Of a DNA stretch of 58,044 nt, positions 10,896 to 22,942 are shown in pieces. The notes beneath the pieces are model-generated. The model was not told the origin of the DNA. It made no database searches and saw only the letters and a program-made list of their open reading frames with translations. The DNA comes from Spirogloea muscicola. Lineage: Eukaryota > Streptophyta > Zygnematophyceae > Spirogloeales > Spirogloeaceae. Position 1 is the first letter of the stretch. The number at the start of each line of letters is the position of its first letter. The stretch covers positions 170,465 through 228,508 of the forward strand of contig WELB01000056.1 of assembly GCA_009602725.1 (NCBI GenBank), read 5' to 3'. The translations under genes and the position numbers were made by a program.

Positions 10896-11383
10896 TTGAG
10901 ACTCCGCCGGTCAACTCCCGCCCAGCCGGTCGCCGCCGCGCCGAGTCAGCCCTCCTTGGGGATGCCGCCGGGCCGGGTGAGCCTCCCCCTGGGGATGCCG
11001 CCCCACGTGCACATAGCGGCTCCCCACGTGCCGCCGGCCCCGCCTTCCCGCCAATTGCGCGGCACCCGACCCGCCCTGACTGGCGAGGACGGCGGGCTCC
11101 CCGACCGTAATGGAAGTCTCTTAGCGGCTGACCGCGGTAACCGAGAGCGCCTCTTTCTTCCCCTCCTGCCTGCAGCAATGCCGCATTTGAGACACGGGAG
11201 CAAAAGATTCCGGGCGAGCCACAGAGGCTTTCGGCGGAATAGCGTTCCCTGGAAATTGGACATGCAATTGTGGCCGGGCGCCCATTAAGCGTCCGCTCAG
11301 CCTGATCGTCGCCCACTTCGAGCGCCCACAAGAGCTGCCGCATCGCCCACAAGGACGCCGCCGGCCACCCATCTCTGAGCCGC

Positions 11384-14300
11384 CATGGCCTCGCTGCGCC
11401 TGCCGCCGGCGCCGGCGCTCGTCGGCGGCGCCGCCGCGTCGCCGGCCTGCACTGCCCTGCGGTGAGCGTGCACTGCCCTCAACCATGTTGAAGGAACTCG
11501 TCTCGGCTTCGTATCTTCAAAAGGAGGAGTGCTTTGTTCAGAACAGGGAGAATGCTCGTTCCCTTTGCCGCTCTCTCGGCTCGTGTCGCCTGACAGTGCT
11601 GATGGTGAGAGGCGCTAGACGGTCACCCGAGGTCGAGCTCGATGGCGCCAATGGGCACTCGAGCACCCAATGCACACTTGGGCACTGATGAACTTGGCCG
11701 TGCTCCCCTCTCTGACCTGCATTGTGTTATGTTGCACTGCACCTGTGGCCGTTTCAGTCCGTCTGCTGTGAGGAGCCGACCCTCTATGCGCCGCCTGCTC
11801 GTCCAGGGAACCGCCTCCCAGGTGCATAATCTGCAGTCTCTCCCACCTACTGGCCAGTTGCCGTGCCCCCAATACGACGTCGTGTTCGCCTGTTCGGCTC
11901 TGGGCCCTGGGAGTTCGAGCTTAGCGGGCGCTGATTGTTGTGCAAGCGTGCAGCCAGGACCTCGTGGCGAGCCGGGGCGGGCTGCCGAGGACGCCAAGCC
12001 AGCCTCCAAATGCCCCTTCCCGCACCAGCTCCTCCAGGTGAATGGCGAATGTTCGACTACCTTATCTGCTGCCATTGAGCCCAACAATACCACCATCTCC
12101 TTGTCTGCAATGTCTGCTCTGGAAGCAGGCAGACAGGATGTGGTAGTTTTGAAGCCAAATTGCACCCCTTTGACACTGCTATTTTTACAATCCGTCAAGG
12201 AGAGGGTCTCTGCAACTTTTTCTAGACAATGCTGCCCTTGACCCTTCTCTCGTTTAGCAAATGCCTCCCCATTCCACAAACCCACCTTGGAGTTGTGCCT
12301 TTGTTGTTGCTCCATACCACCAGCAGGAGAAGGAGCGAGGACCACCGCCAGCGTCCGCCTCGGCATCTGTGGCCTCTGCAAGCTCTGTGCAGGAGGTTCC
12401 TGGTAGTTGGGACAACCCAGGGGCTCTTCGTGACTCGCTGGATTACTGGTACCTCCAGGGCTGGCACAAATTCGTGACCTCGCGCATGGAGAAATACAAG
12501 AGGTGGGGAGCTGGCTCAGTGGGATAGGATGAGGCAGAAGTGCTTGCGCCTGCTGCTTTCCCTTGTCTCCATGCTTTGCTACCTTTGGCAAGGTTACTGC
12601 TTATATCACACACTGGCCTGATGAGTCATTTTCTTCGCCGGTTTTCTTGCAATGCTGAGTAGTCTGTGATGATGTCAATGTCCTGGCCAGCACGATTTTC
12701 AAGACCCACCTTGGGCCCGACCTCAACAACTCCAAGGTGGTCTACATCGTCGACCGAGCTGCTTATGACATTTTCTATGACTCGTCCAAGGTATGCTGCC
12801 CCTTCTAGCTCTTGGGGAAGATTGCAAGCGGGAGCTTCATCCTTGTTGCTCCCTCACTATAAGCTGCTGCCTCTGTTCAGCTTGAATCGGTCATTACTTG
12901 ACCCTTGCATGACACATCTTGCCACTTGCATGACACATTTTGCCAGGTGGACAAGAAGGACATCTTCTTTGGCCTATACAAGCCGGACCTTGAGACGTAC
13001 TTCAATGGGTACAGAATCTTATCGCTGACGGACCCCACCGAGGATGTGCACCAGCGTATCAAGGGCTATTGCATCAAGCTGCTGGTTACATATGGTCCCA
13101 AGCACATCCCGGCAGCTGAGCAGGTGAGCGGTAGTCACCTCATCATTGCACCACCTCGCAAGCTCCAGGCTTCAGCAAGCTCATTGACAGTATGGATCGG
13201 CGTGGGTGCCGCAGCTCACCCAATTCTTCTTCGACAAGTGGGAGCAAGCTATAGCCAAGGACGGGAAGGTGGAGGCTTTCAATTCCCTTGGCGAATACAT
13301 GTGGAACTGGCACCTCATGGCCTTCAACTCCAAGAAGGTGCTGCAGGCCACTGACCTCATTCCCTCGAGCACTGCGGCACTTTCCCATCTCACTCTTATT
13401 CCTTGATCAGTAAGATGTTACTTTAACCGTCTGTTAAGAGCCCCAACGCCGCAGGCCTGGCAGCCCGGCAACCCGGAGATTGTCAGCGCTGACTTCATAC
13501 CCCCGTGGGTAGGGCCCATGGTCTCCCCAACCATAAGCCTTCCTGGGAACCCAGTCAAGGAGTTTGTGACCAAGACCTTCATCCTGCCCATCGTCGCGAA
13601 GCTGGGCCTCGTCAAGCCGAGCCCCCACGATGCTCTTGAGTGAGTTCAATTTGCCTGCACAATCACGACCTCCTGTGCAGGCACTCGGCAAAGCTTATCT
13701 TCCTCAGATGGGTGACAGGCTTGGGCCTCTTTATCCACCTTGGAGGCACTCGCGAGTTGTTGTGCAGTGCCCAGCTCGAGTTTTACGCCAAGAATATGGA
13801 CGAGGCCGTCACAATGGGCATGCAGGAGCCTTTTAACCTGACCAGGTCCGGTTTCTTATCACCCCCCATGTTGTTATCTGAGCCAGTCGTCCCCTGGCCC
13901 CTCCACGGGCCCAGATTTGAAAGACCAATACCCTACTGAAATTTCTCTCCTGATACAAGCTCCTGCATGTATCAGGGAGGAGGCGCTTGTCAACCTTCAG
14001 TTCTTCATCAGCTTCAACTCTCGAGGCGCTGTTCAGGGCGCATTTGCAGACACACTCATGCAGCTTGGAGGCATTCCTGGTGAGACCCTCCACGCTCTCG
14101 AAGTTCTTGAGTTCTGTGCCTGTTCGAGTGAACATAAGGCAACAAGAATAGGTGTCCTCCTCTTTGGTCCTCGTGGGTGTCCTTGGGCTTGTATGGAGCG
14201 ACACCTTGGGCTTGTAAAGAGCGACACCACTACCAATCTAGCCCAAGTACAAAGCATCGCTTAAGGTCATCTGTAGAAAAAGAGCCGCTTGATAATGTGA

Positions 14301-15502
14301 GCAGAGCAGAAGTTGCCCCAATGACTGATTGCTCACACAGTGGTGGCGAGCCAGATGGACTTCGACGGGACTTGATGAAGGACTTGAACGAGGAAGCTCA
14401 AGCGGCAGTGGAAAAGACGGGTGGCAAGCTGACCATGGAGTCCGTGGCCAATATGCCCCTGCTAGAGAGCACCATTTATGAAGTCCTCCGACTTCACCCC
14501 CGTGTCTTCCACCAGGTGACTCGAGCACCCTTGCCTCCAGCACCCAACAGCACGTCCACACTAGTTGGCTAGTGCTGCTACGACAATCTGCAATAACGTG
14601 ATGGACATGTACTTCAAGTGTGACTGAGCCCTGTACCTTATAAGGCGCAGCCTCTCTTCTGCCACTCAGTCACCTCCAGCACAAGAAGTATCAACATCAA
14701 AGATACCCGTTGCTGCCTTTCTAAGCATCTATGGTTCTCTGGCAGCATGCAAGGATGAGGGAGGACCATGTCATCAATTCTCATACCGCGTCGTACCAGC
14801 TGCACAAGGGCGACGTCATTTGTGGCGACTGCTATTTCGTGTCAAGGGACCCGAAGACTTTCCCCAACCCTGACGCCTTCGACCCCAGGTGTGCAAGATG
14901 GCTGCTCAAAAACACAACATGCATATTATGTGAATTTTTATTCCTTGTGAATCATGTTGTGAATATTCACACTCACGTATGCTTTACTTAGCGGAAGGCG
15001 GGTTCATAGCAGCTTCTCAAGCAGCAAACTTGTCCAATCTTCTCAGGCGGTTCACGGGGCCCAATAAGAGCAGCCTCATGAGGAACTTGCTGTGGTCCAA
15101 CGGATACCAGAGCCACAGTGTTGCTGACACCATCTCCACCAAGCAGTGCCCGGGCAAGGACCTCGTGCCACTCCTCATGAAGGTATGTTGTTGCCTAACC
15201 TGCCACATGTGCTCAGTAGTCTCCTTCATGACAACTTGGCAGGCTAGTTGGTTGCATGGACAGAGTTCATGGCTCGTTTGTACATTCTGCAGGTCTTTCT
15301 GGCACACTTCGTACTCCGCTACTCTTACATGGAGTTGACAGGCCCAACTGGATGGAATCTGGAGAAGATGCCACTTGGGTCGTGCATGCAGGAGTATGCT
15401 GGCAAGGGTGAACAGCACCTCTTCATCAAGAACCTCACTCCTGCGCCACCTGCAAAGAGCCGGTCAGCTTCATCAAAGAGTCCGGTGTCTGCTACCGTTT
15501 GA
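11384..15502 (+). CDS. CYP74-family cytochrome P450 (allene oxide synthase / hydroperoxide lyase class), about 12 exons
   Basis: CYP74 enzymes rearrange fatty-acid hydroperoxides to oxylipins without O2 or reductase, usually at plastid membranes. Exon blocks, each bounded by GT/AG: VPGSWDNPGALRDSLDYWYL...RMEKYKR (to 12502); TIFKTHLGPDLNNSKVVYIV (12696-12790); VDKKDIFFGLYKPDL...SLTDPTED (12948-13121); WVPQLTQFFFDKW; IPPWVGPMV; NLQFFISFNSRGA (I-helix); LLESTIYEVLRLHPRVFHQ (K-helix); DPKTFPNPDAFDPR; LLWSNGYQSH...TKQCPGKDLVPL, with the CYP74-type heme Cys; and the last exon 15293-15502. The I-helix reads NSRGA where plant enzymes usually have N-x-x-G-G. The ATG at 11384 begins an Ala/Pro-rich possible plastid leader, but its junction to the 12259 exon is out of phase by eye, so the 5' end is uncertain. 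Whether it is an AOS, HPL or divinyl ether synthase cannot be read from sequence. Confidence 0.8.
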
Positions 15503-16550
15503 GAGCAAACCTTCGGGGTTGGTGCCGTGGGCTTTCGCAGAGAATTGATAACACAGTCACAGATGTTGCTCATTCTTTGTAGATATGTGCAGATATGCAG
15601 ACATGTGGTAGATTTGGCAGACGAAGTGTCCCTTTGCTTCTTCTTTTTGACGCGTTACTTGGAGTACAGTCAAGCAAGCTTGCCGAGGCGAGCCATCATC
15701 ATATGGTGGAGATTGTTGTCGATTACTTATCCACCTACGCGTGTTGATATGATTGTATATTGATCCTAAAATCTATGCAGTGCTCTGTTGTACATTTAGT
15801 GTCCCTTTCTCAATGCATTGGACTTTCGTCGATGTTGTGGACCAAGTGTTGTCTGCGTAAGTAGTCCTGTTGCGGTTACTTTGCCAGATGTTCTGGTAGG
15901 GTCATTTTATCCCCCTGCATGCATACACCCTAAGTAGTTGAAGAAGTGGAAGGAGGCATCTTAGTAATTGATAGCCTTAAGAAGTTGAGAGCATGAACGA
16001 TGGTGATGGTAGATCAACAACAAGCATAACGCACAAGACAGCATCAACCACAAGGACAGGTACAGTCGATGTATACTGCTTGTAGCAAGAACTCGAGCAA
16101 ATTGAAAAGATTACCTGAAGTTACTGCAAACAACCTTGAATCTGTGAACGTGTACCCTGACAAAAGTGGTCAACAACATCGTCGGCATACATGCATCTGA
16201 CTCCAGATTTTGACAACGTTTCTCACAACGTGCATGTACCAGTGGGATTTGCCATCAGGGTGATGCAAGGGGATGTACATGTGCATACAGTTTGTAAAGT
16301 AGCCTGTAAGACCAACGTTTGAGAATAGTTGTAACCATCTAAGGACAACATTGCCGTCAATTTACTTGGCAACAAGTCCAGTGCCTTGGACTAATGGCAA
16401 CGTGGCATCCTGAGAAGCTGAACGAGGCTGACTGTACAAGGCCGAGATGAAAGCCAAGCAAGCAATCTTTTCCTTCAACTAATTTCCAGGAATATTAAGA
16501 TAGATAAGAAGGAATGCTTTAGTTCTCAGGCACACAGAAGTGGTCAGCAA
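15503..16550. other. Convergent 3' region between CYP74 and TAM41
   Basis: No coding block found on either strand. The plus-strand gene stops at 15502 and the minus-strand gene stops at 16551, so this kilobase probably holds both 3' untranslated regions. Confidence 0.5.
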
Positions 16551-19500
16551 TCAGGTAGACCTTGACATCCTAGCCTTGGCCATTTTCCGGCCTACGTACT
16601 TGGCTGCGTTGGAACTGCCGGCTGCCAAGAAGCTCACTACAGCTTGCCGAAAGCTGGAGCGAAAATTTGTTGCACCAATGGCACGCTTGACAAAGGCCCT
16701 GCAATCGCCTCGTGTCCTGTCCATAACTTGTTGTGCCATTGCAGTGGCCGCATCTGGCAATTGATGAACAAAAGACGCACCGAGGGAACACAAGAAATGC
16801 AGAACATGTGAGTGGTCTGAGCTTTCGAGCTTCCGAGCTTTCGGCTTTTCAAATAAGAAACCGTGCCCAGCTGCAAAATCATGATTGGCAATCTCTTGCC
16901 ATGCAAACTTGCACTACTCTTGAGGGAGGCTACGCACTGTGGAAGATGAGCAACAAGGGAAGGAAAGTGGGGTCCTACAGATTGAGTATAAGAGTCAACA
17001 TGCAATGTGATCACAGCAGAGTTGAAGGTGCAAAAACAAAACTCCATGATGTAGTCGACGTATCTCCGACTTCCAGTTGAAGGATAGGGAGGTTCCATGC
17101 AGACTGGCAAATACACTTACTGGGGTCAATGAGCAGCGCTTGTTGGTAGGTCTTCGCAAGGCCTGCTCGCTGAGCCATGCATAGGAGCAGCGACGACGGG
17201 AGAGAGGACAGCAGGGAGATGCGTGATGCAGGGCTGTCATCCTGCAGACTGCGCCGAGCTGGACGTCTCAGGAAGGCAAGCTGCCAAAGCATGCCGTGCT
17301 ACTGACAAAGCTAAACAGCATCTGCCACGCATCTACTGGATGCTGTAGCAAGACTGCAGGAGCAGACATATGTATTCATTGGCAAGCGAAGACCAGATGC
17401 TGCAGCACACGACCATTGACTTTTAAGTGAAAGAGATGACCAGCCGCATGCTGCAGTTTCTCCAAATCGTCTTAACGGAGTGCAAAATAAAACAGGTGAT
17501 GGCTATAAACTCGGGTCCAATACCATTTCCAGGACTTAGGTCCTCAACATCCGTCAAGTAGTCTACAGGGGGAGGGCTCCCGTCTCTCACCTGCCTCCAC
17601 TTGACAGCGCCACCCTCCTCCACTGATGCCCTCATGTCCAGAAGGCCAACGGCAGCAAGATGGCGGGCTGGCAGGCCATAGAGTTGCCGGAAACCGCCTG
17701 GATTGCCCTGCACAATCCTCTCCACCTGCAGCCGCCAGTCACCAGACTCGGTTTCAGAAGTCAATTCCAGCATATAGAGGTAGTTGTTCTATGTATAGCG
17801 GTGTGATTTACCACTTTGACATTGACAGTACCATTGTGCACAACCATGCTGCGAAGCAATTCCACTTGGGAAGGAATCAACAGTCTGGATGGCTGTTCAC
17901 ATTGCTTAGATGATACCAAGAACCGGAATGCGCTACTACCTTAACAACCCTCTCCTGTGCGACTTGGAGTATCTACTAGTAGCTGTATGAATGAATCTAT
18001 CAATCAATCAATCAGTCACAATTAGACACTGTCTATCATCTACCTTCTTGCGATCCTCGGCAAAGTACATGCGGATGTCCCCCAGGTAGGACAACTGACA
18101 GACTGCCAAGTAGAGCTCTTCCTGCAGTCCACGAAGGTGACAATAATGTTCCCTCATCTCAAACATGTGTTGTTGACAGTGCTTAAGCTTTGTCTTCCGT
18201 GTCTCTTTAACAACCAATGACGAGTGGACTTGGTCTTGCAAGCAGTAGGGAATTTTTGCACCTCAGAAAAGTGCTGAGGCAGGAGGAGCAGAGCCGCCGC
18301 CAGTGCGGACTGCACATTCAAGCGGTTGAGCTTGCAGATTCCGCGGTTGTCCACCAGATGCTTGACCTGTAGACTCTTGTGTGTTCAAGGTCAGCATAAT
18401 GAAACTAGCACCTCCTGACACGAATTGCTCAAAGCTCGGTAACATCGCGCTTGATCTAATCACCATGACACAAACTCCACAGAGTAAGCAAGCTAGAATG
18501 CAGTAATTGGCATCCTCAAGTGTTGCAGAACTATTTTTATTTCCTACCACTTCGTCTGTGACAATCACTTACTAATCAGTAGGCCTGCTCCTCGGTGATA
18601 CTGCAGGTATAACACAGCCCCGAAGCAGAGACGAGAAAGAGGTATAGCTCTCACTGGCTTCTGGAGCCGGCCAGCGACGTAGAGGTTGCTCCAAGTCACG
18701 AGGTCGTCATACAGACGGCTGGTTGCAATGACACCGTACTTAATCATCTGCAATGTGTTGGAGGATAGTCGATCCTTGATAAGCTCCATCCAAGAAGGTG
18801 CAGCGACTTTGACATTAGACCACAGGTTCACATTGCCCCCTGATTTAAGAGCATCAAGTGGCTCCAGTGTAACAGTCTACTTTCAATTGCTTCCTTCAAA
18901 AAGTTGGGTATGTTATAAAAAGAGGACAAGGAATGTATATGATCATGATCATGGGTCTGCTCCGATGAAGGCTTTCAGAATCCTTCAAAATAAGGCCTGA
19001 GAGCTGCACAAGGTGTGAGAGGCACACCCCGTCCTGCCACGGCACCATGGTGTTGAAGTACACGCCAACGCCCCAGCGGTCTGCCAGCCCGGCTACCTGC
19101 CAGAGTGGAATCAAGTATCACGACCCCGTCAATTGAGATGCCCAGCTCTTGCCAAATACTCAAGACCTGGAACGTCAACGCTAAACCCCTACACCCTAGC
19201 CCTCAACCCTACACCCTATCTTGGGGACTCACAAGGAGCAGGCTTGAAGTGGTACAAGGGACCGGCGCTGGGAGGAATGCCTCTTATGGGTCGTCGAGCT
19301 CACCGCCGGCGCGCCGGCCCAGGCAAGGAGCGGAGAGTAGTGGTGCGGGTTGAGCAGCAGGTTCTGCCACAGGGAAAGGGCACGAGGGTGAGGGCACGAG
19401 GAACGGGATTCGAACCCGTGACCTTTGCTTTTGGAGACCATTGTTCTACCAGCGCAACAGTAATCTCCTAACCGCAAATAGAAGGCTTGACGAGCTGAAA

Positions 19501-19931
19501 ACAGCTCAATCAAGCATCTTCGATCAAGCATCCCTTACTGTCCTTGGTTGCTAGCGGAAGAGGTCTCTCAGTGTCAGCACCATGCACGCCTTGCAGCCAG
19601 CTAAACCGTTAGCTATATTGAAATGGCTCAAGCGGGCGGCGGGCAAGCCGAACCTCGGCGTGCCACGCCCGCGGGCAGTCCACGGCGAGGATGTAGTCCA
19701 CCATCGGCACAAGCACCGGCAGCGCAGAGTCAACGCTGACTCGGGAACCCCAGAAGCCTCGCCTCTCTGCGATTCCCCACCTTGAGTTTGAGTTGACTCT
19801 GAGGCGGGCGAGTGGTGCACAGTCAGAGTCCGAGGGCAGAGTGCTCACGTCGGCGGCGGGGCCCGCGCCGCCGCTGCGCTGCGCGAAGACGCCGGAGCCG
19901 TAGGCGAAGGCGGCGTCGGCGGGCGGCAGCG
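16551..19931 (-). CDS. TAM41: TAM41, mitochondrial phosphatidate cytidylyltransferase (N terminus in gap)
   Basis: Makes CDP-diacylglycerol in the mitochondrial inner membrane for cardiolipin synthesis. Conserved family blocks lie in order on the minus strand: AFAYGSGVFAQ (19900-19870), VDYILAVDCPRAWHAE (about 19710-19656), NLLLNPHHYSPLLAWAG (from about 19376), DRWGVGVYFNTMVPWQD (19085-19035), MIKYGVIATSRLYDDLVTW and NLYVAGRLQKPV (18750-18655), SALAAALLLLPQHFSE (18310-18265), LYLAVCQLSYLGDIRM (18115-18070), the RQLYG region (about 17690), and the end NFRSSFRQAVVSFLAAG...GRKMAKA, stopping at 16551. The start codon lies in the 260-nt N gap. Relative to known members a segment (WSNVK...WMELIKDRLSS) is inserted before MIKYG. 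It is head-to-head with IPP isomerase. Confidence 0.85.
19395..19472 (-). tRNA. Degenerate bacterial/organelle-type tRNA-Trp(CCA)-like sequence inside a TAM41 intron
   Basis: The minus strand has a perfect T arm (ACGGG-TTCGAAT-CCCGT), an anticodon loop CTCCAAA with anticodon CCA, and a D loop with CTGGTAGAAC, in the order and spacing of bacterial and plastid tRNA-Trp. The acceptor pairs partly (GTTAGGA with TCCTCGT: two wobbles and one mismatch). The anticodon stem (ATGGT/AGCAA) has mismatches and the D loop is about 4 nt longer than usual. It lies in the intron between the WHAE and NLLLN exons of TAM41, on the same strand. It is either a decayed organelle-derived copy or a tRNA-derived element; function is doubtful. 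Confidence 0.45.
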
Positions 19932-20191
19932 NNNNNNNNNNNNNNNNNNNNNNNNNNNNNNNNNNNNNNNNNNNNNNNNNNNNNNNNNNNNNNNNNNNNN
20001 NNNNNNNNNNNNNNNNNNNNNNNNNNNNNNNNNNNNNNNNNNNNNNNNNNNNNNNNNNNNNNNNNNNNNNNNNNNNNNNNNNNNNNNNNNNNNNNNNNNN
20101 NNNNNNNNNNNNNNNNNNNNNNNNNNNNNNNNNNNNNNNNNNNNNNNNNNNNNNNNNNNNNNNNNNNNNNNNNNNNNNNNNNNNNNNNNNN
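19932..20191. other. Assembly gap (260 N)
   Basis: A run of 260 undetermined bases between the divergent starts of TAM41 and IPP isomerase, flanked by CCG/GCC-rich DNA. It hides the TAM41 start codon and the shared 5' region. Confidence 0.99.
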
Positions 20192-20283
20192 AGCCGCCGC
20201 CGCCTCCGCCGCCGTCTCCGGCTCTGCGCCTCAGTCTGCGGCTGTGGCGCTCAGGGCCGGCCCTAGCGCGGTGCGCTGCGTCC

Positions 20284-22412
20284 ATGGCGCCGGCGGAGGC
20301 GCCCGAGGCGGCGGCCGAGGCGGCCATGGACCCCCTCCAGCGCCGCCTCATGCTCGAGGACGAGTGAGCCCAAACCGCCACCGCCGCAGCCGCCGCCGCC
20401 GCAGCTCGAACCTAAACCCTAATTTCCTGAAGCGCCCTGCAGGTGCATCGTCGTGGACGAGGACGACCGCGTGCTCGGCCACGACAGCAAGTACAACTGT
20501 ACGGCCTGCCACCCTTCTCTGAGCCTGCGCGTTTACCCAAGACCCTCGGTTAGTGTTAACAACTAACCGTTTAAAGAATGGTTAGTCGTTATACCCAACT
20601 TCAGCAAATCTCAGCATATCGGAAGTGTTTCAGACCACTAAAATTGAATGAATAAATAGAGTGAACAAGTCCTCAGCTATGTGGAGCCAGCGAGTAAAGT
20701 CACCGAAATCTGCTCAAGAACTCCAGACGAGCTGCCCCCAAGTCCTCCGACCACCCAAATTCGACCGCAAAGTCAGCCGAAGGCTGCTCTGACTTTGCGG
20801 GATATGTGTTCCCCTGTGGACTCCGTGTCATCCGGGCCCCTTAAATATAGGGTCATGTCATGAGGGCCTCTGCACCACCTGGAGCCCACGCTGGTGAAGA
20901 TTGTTAAGTGGGTGCCACTTAATGGCCTGCCAAGCGTCTAAGGCAGCAAGCAACCATAGGTGTTCTGGCTTGGTAACACGCACTTGCAGGCGGCGGCAAA
21001 TACGTTGTCTATGCACTCATTTTGGACCTGCTCTGTGCGTCTCACTCTGAGCACGCGAAGTGTACCTGTCCTGTTAGCCGTAGCCTTAGCCCTTGCCGGG
21101 ACTTATTACTCACTCACTGATGGATGTATCCCTGCTGTGCTTGATGCTGGACTTGGGTGCTGCCCTTGTTGCCAAACGAGCAGGCCACCTGATGGAGCGG
21201 ATTAATGCCGACAATCTGCTCCACCGAGCATTCAGTGTCTTCCTCTTCGATTCCCAGAACAGGCTGCTCCTTCAGGTACTGTTCAGACTCGTACTACATT
21301 GAGGAATCTTGTGTCATGATGCACGCCCGCAGCTGGACTGAAGTTAAGATCCTCAGATCCAGCTCACATTTCTCTTCAAATTCAAAGTATACATGGCATG
21401 CACGAATTACTTTTGAGTTGGCCAACCTGCAGTGGCACAAACCTGTGACTTCAGTCTGTGCAGCAAACTCCTGACCTACATCGGGCAAGCTTGGAGCACC
21501 CCTTTACCTGCTGGTTTCTTGCTGTCTGCGTGCAGAAGCGTTCGTCAACCAAAGTCACATTTCCGCTGGTGTGGACTAACGCCTGCTGCAGTCACCCCCT
21601 TTTCCGCGACTCCGAGATGATTGCTGAGAACCACCTAGGTGGGCATGATTGGCGGTTGATTGTTGGGATTGCTGCAGTCCCCTTCGTTTCTATGCTAGTC
21701 CTGAATTGGTTGGCGCAACGCCTTTGTAATCCAAATATTGCGCATGGTCCGCCTTTGTCACCTTTTTGAGTTTAATGAAGCAATTGGCTAGTCCTGCATA
21801 TGATACAAAGGCCTAGTGTTGATAGCAGCAGAAGCTTCTCTACTGCCATCTCTGAGCTTGCAGGAGTTAGGAATGCTGCGCAGCGGAAGCTGTATGACGA
21901 GCTAGGCGTTGTTGCAGAGGATGCGCCAGTAGACAAGTTCGTGGTCCTGGGTCGGATGCTTTACAAGGCTCCCTCTGATGGCAAATGGGGAGAGCACGAA
22001 GGTGCGGAGCGCTGGCTTGGAAGAAAGCGGCTGCTGCAGCTCCTGTATGACATTTATTGCAAAGAGCAGCACAGTGAACCCTTGTGTTTCGACTTAGGAC
22101 TATAGATTTAGAATGTTAACTCCAACAATCCCTTTCAGAGTTGTCTCTTTCTTTGCTGCAGTGGACTATCTCCTGTTCCTGAAGGGGGACGTGAAGCTGG
22201 CGCCCAATTCAGAGGAGGTGGCTGACGTGCGATACGTCAACCAAGCAGAGCTTCGGGAGCTCGTCAGGCAGGCGGGTGAACGCAGCAGCGACGTGCGGCT
22301 CTCGCCGTGGTTCCAGCTCGTGGTCGACCGCTTCCTATTTGGCTGGTGGGAGCAGATGGAGAAGGGGACGTTGCACAAGGTTATAGACATGGAGACCATT
22401 CACCGGCTTTAG
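20284..22412 (+). CDS. IDI: Isopentenyl-diphosphate delta-isomerase, plant type I (6 exons)
   Basis: Interconverts IPP and DMAPP for isoprenoid synthesis. Exons by splice sites: 20284-20363, 20443-20498, 21184-21275, 21536-21638, 21864-22001 and 22162-22412; all junctions keep phase. Conserved blocks: MDPLQRRLMLEDE, CIVVDEDDRVLGHDSKYN, LLHRAFSVFLF, FPLVWTNACCSHPL (catalytic Cys in TNxCCSHP), GVRNAAQRKLYDELGV (Nudix helix), SDGKWGEHEVDYLLF (catalytic Glu), and LSPWFQLVVDRFLFGWWE near the stop. Length is near 240 residues, as in the plant core enzyme. An Ala/Glu-rich stretch precedes MDPLQ and no clear long transit peptide is seen, although the gap lies just upstream. The second intron is about 685 nt. 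Intron 1 contains a CCTAAACCCTAA motif. Confidence 0.93.
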
Positions 22413-22942
22413 GCTAGCCTGCCTGCTATTTTCTGCTTTGAAGATGTGCCCCTAGCTATATCTGGTTGAAGCCGTAGCCAGGCCACAATTAGAGAGGCTT
22501 GGCTGCGTGAGACTTAGGCTCAGGTTTTTCTGAGATTAGCTGTGATGCGCATGCTTGATTTAAGTACACTGGTTGACATTCTTCTACAGTGGACTGGACC
22601 TGCGATTGAGTCCATACTCTAAGCGGCCCGAGCTTCTCAAGTCCTGCTCTTTGTGCCCGTCATTAACTTTACAATGACATAACACTGCTACAGCAGAGCA
22701 GCGAAAAGGCGAAGGCTGAAGAGTGTGTGTAAACAATCCACAACAACCCAGAAGATACTGCTAAGCATTTGCGTGATGGGGCTTCAGGACGACCTCAGAA
22801 AGCTTTGGCACAAGGTGGCATGACATAAGTGCCACGAGGTATTTCAGTAGCACTGGCTTAGGCAGGTCATGCAAGATCCATCACGTACGAATTACAAAAT
22901 TGTTGGCAGCGGAGAAGTCCTCATTACAAGCACATCATCCGG
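22413..22942. other. Convergent 3' region between IDI and BCKDH-E2
   Basis: About 530 nt with no coding block. The two genes stop at 22412 (plus) and 22943 (minus), so both 3' untranslated regions should lie here. Confidence 0.5.

Noticed and set aside
19812-20522. 236-codon frame through the N gap
   Set aside because: Most of it is undetermined sequence; the real genes here are TAM41 and IDI in other frames.
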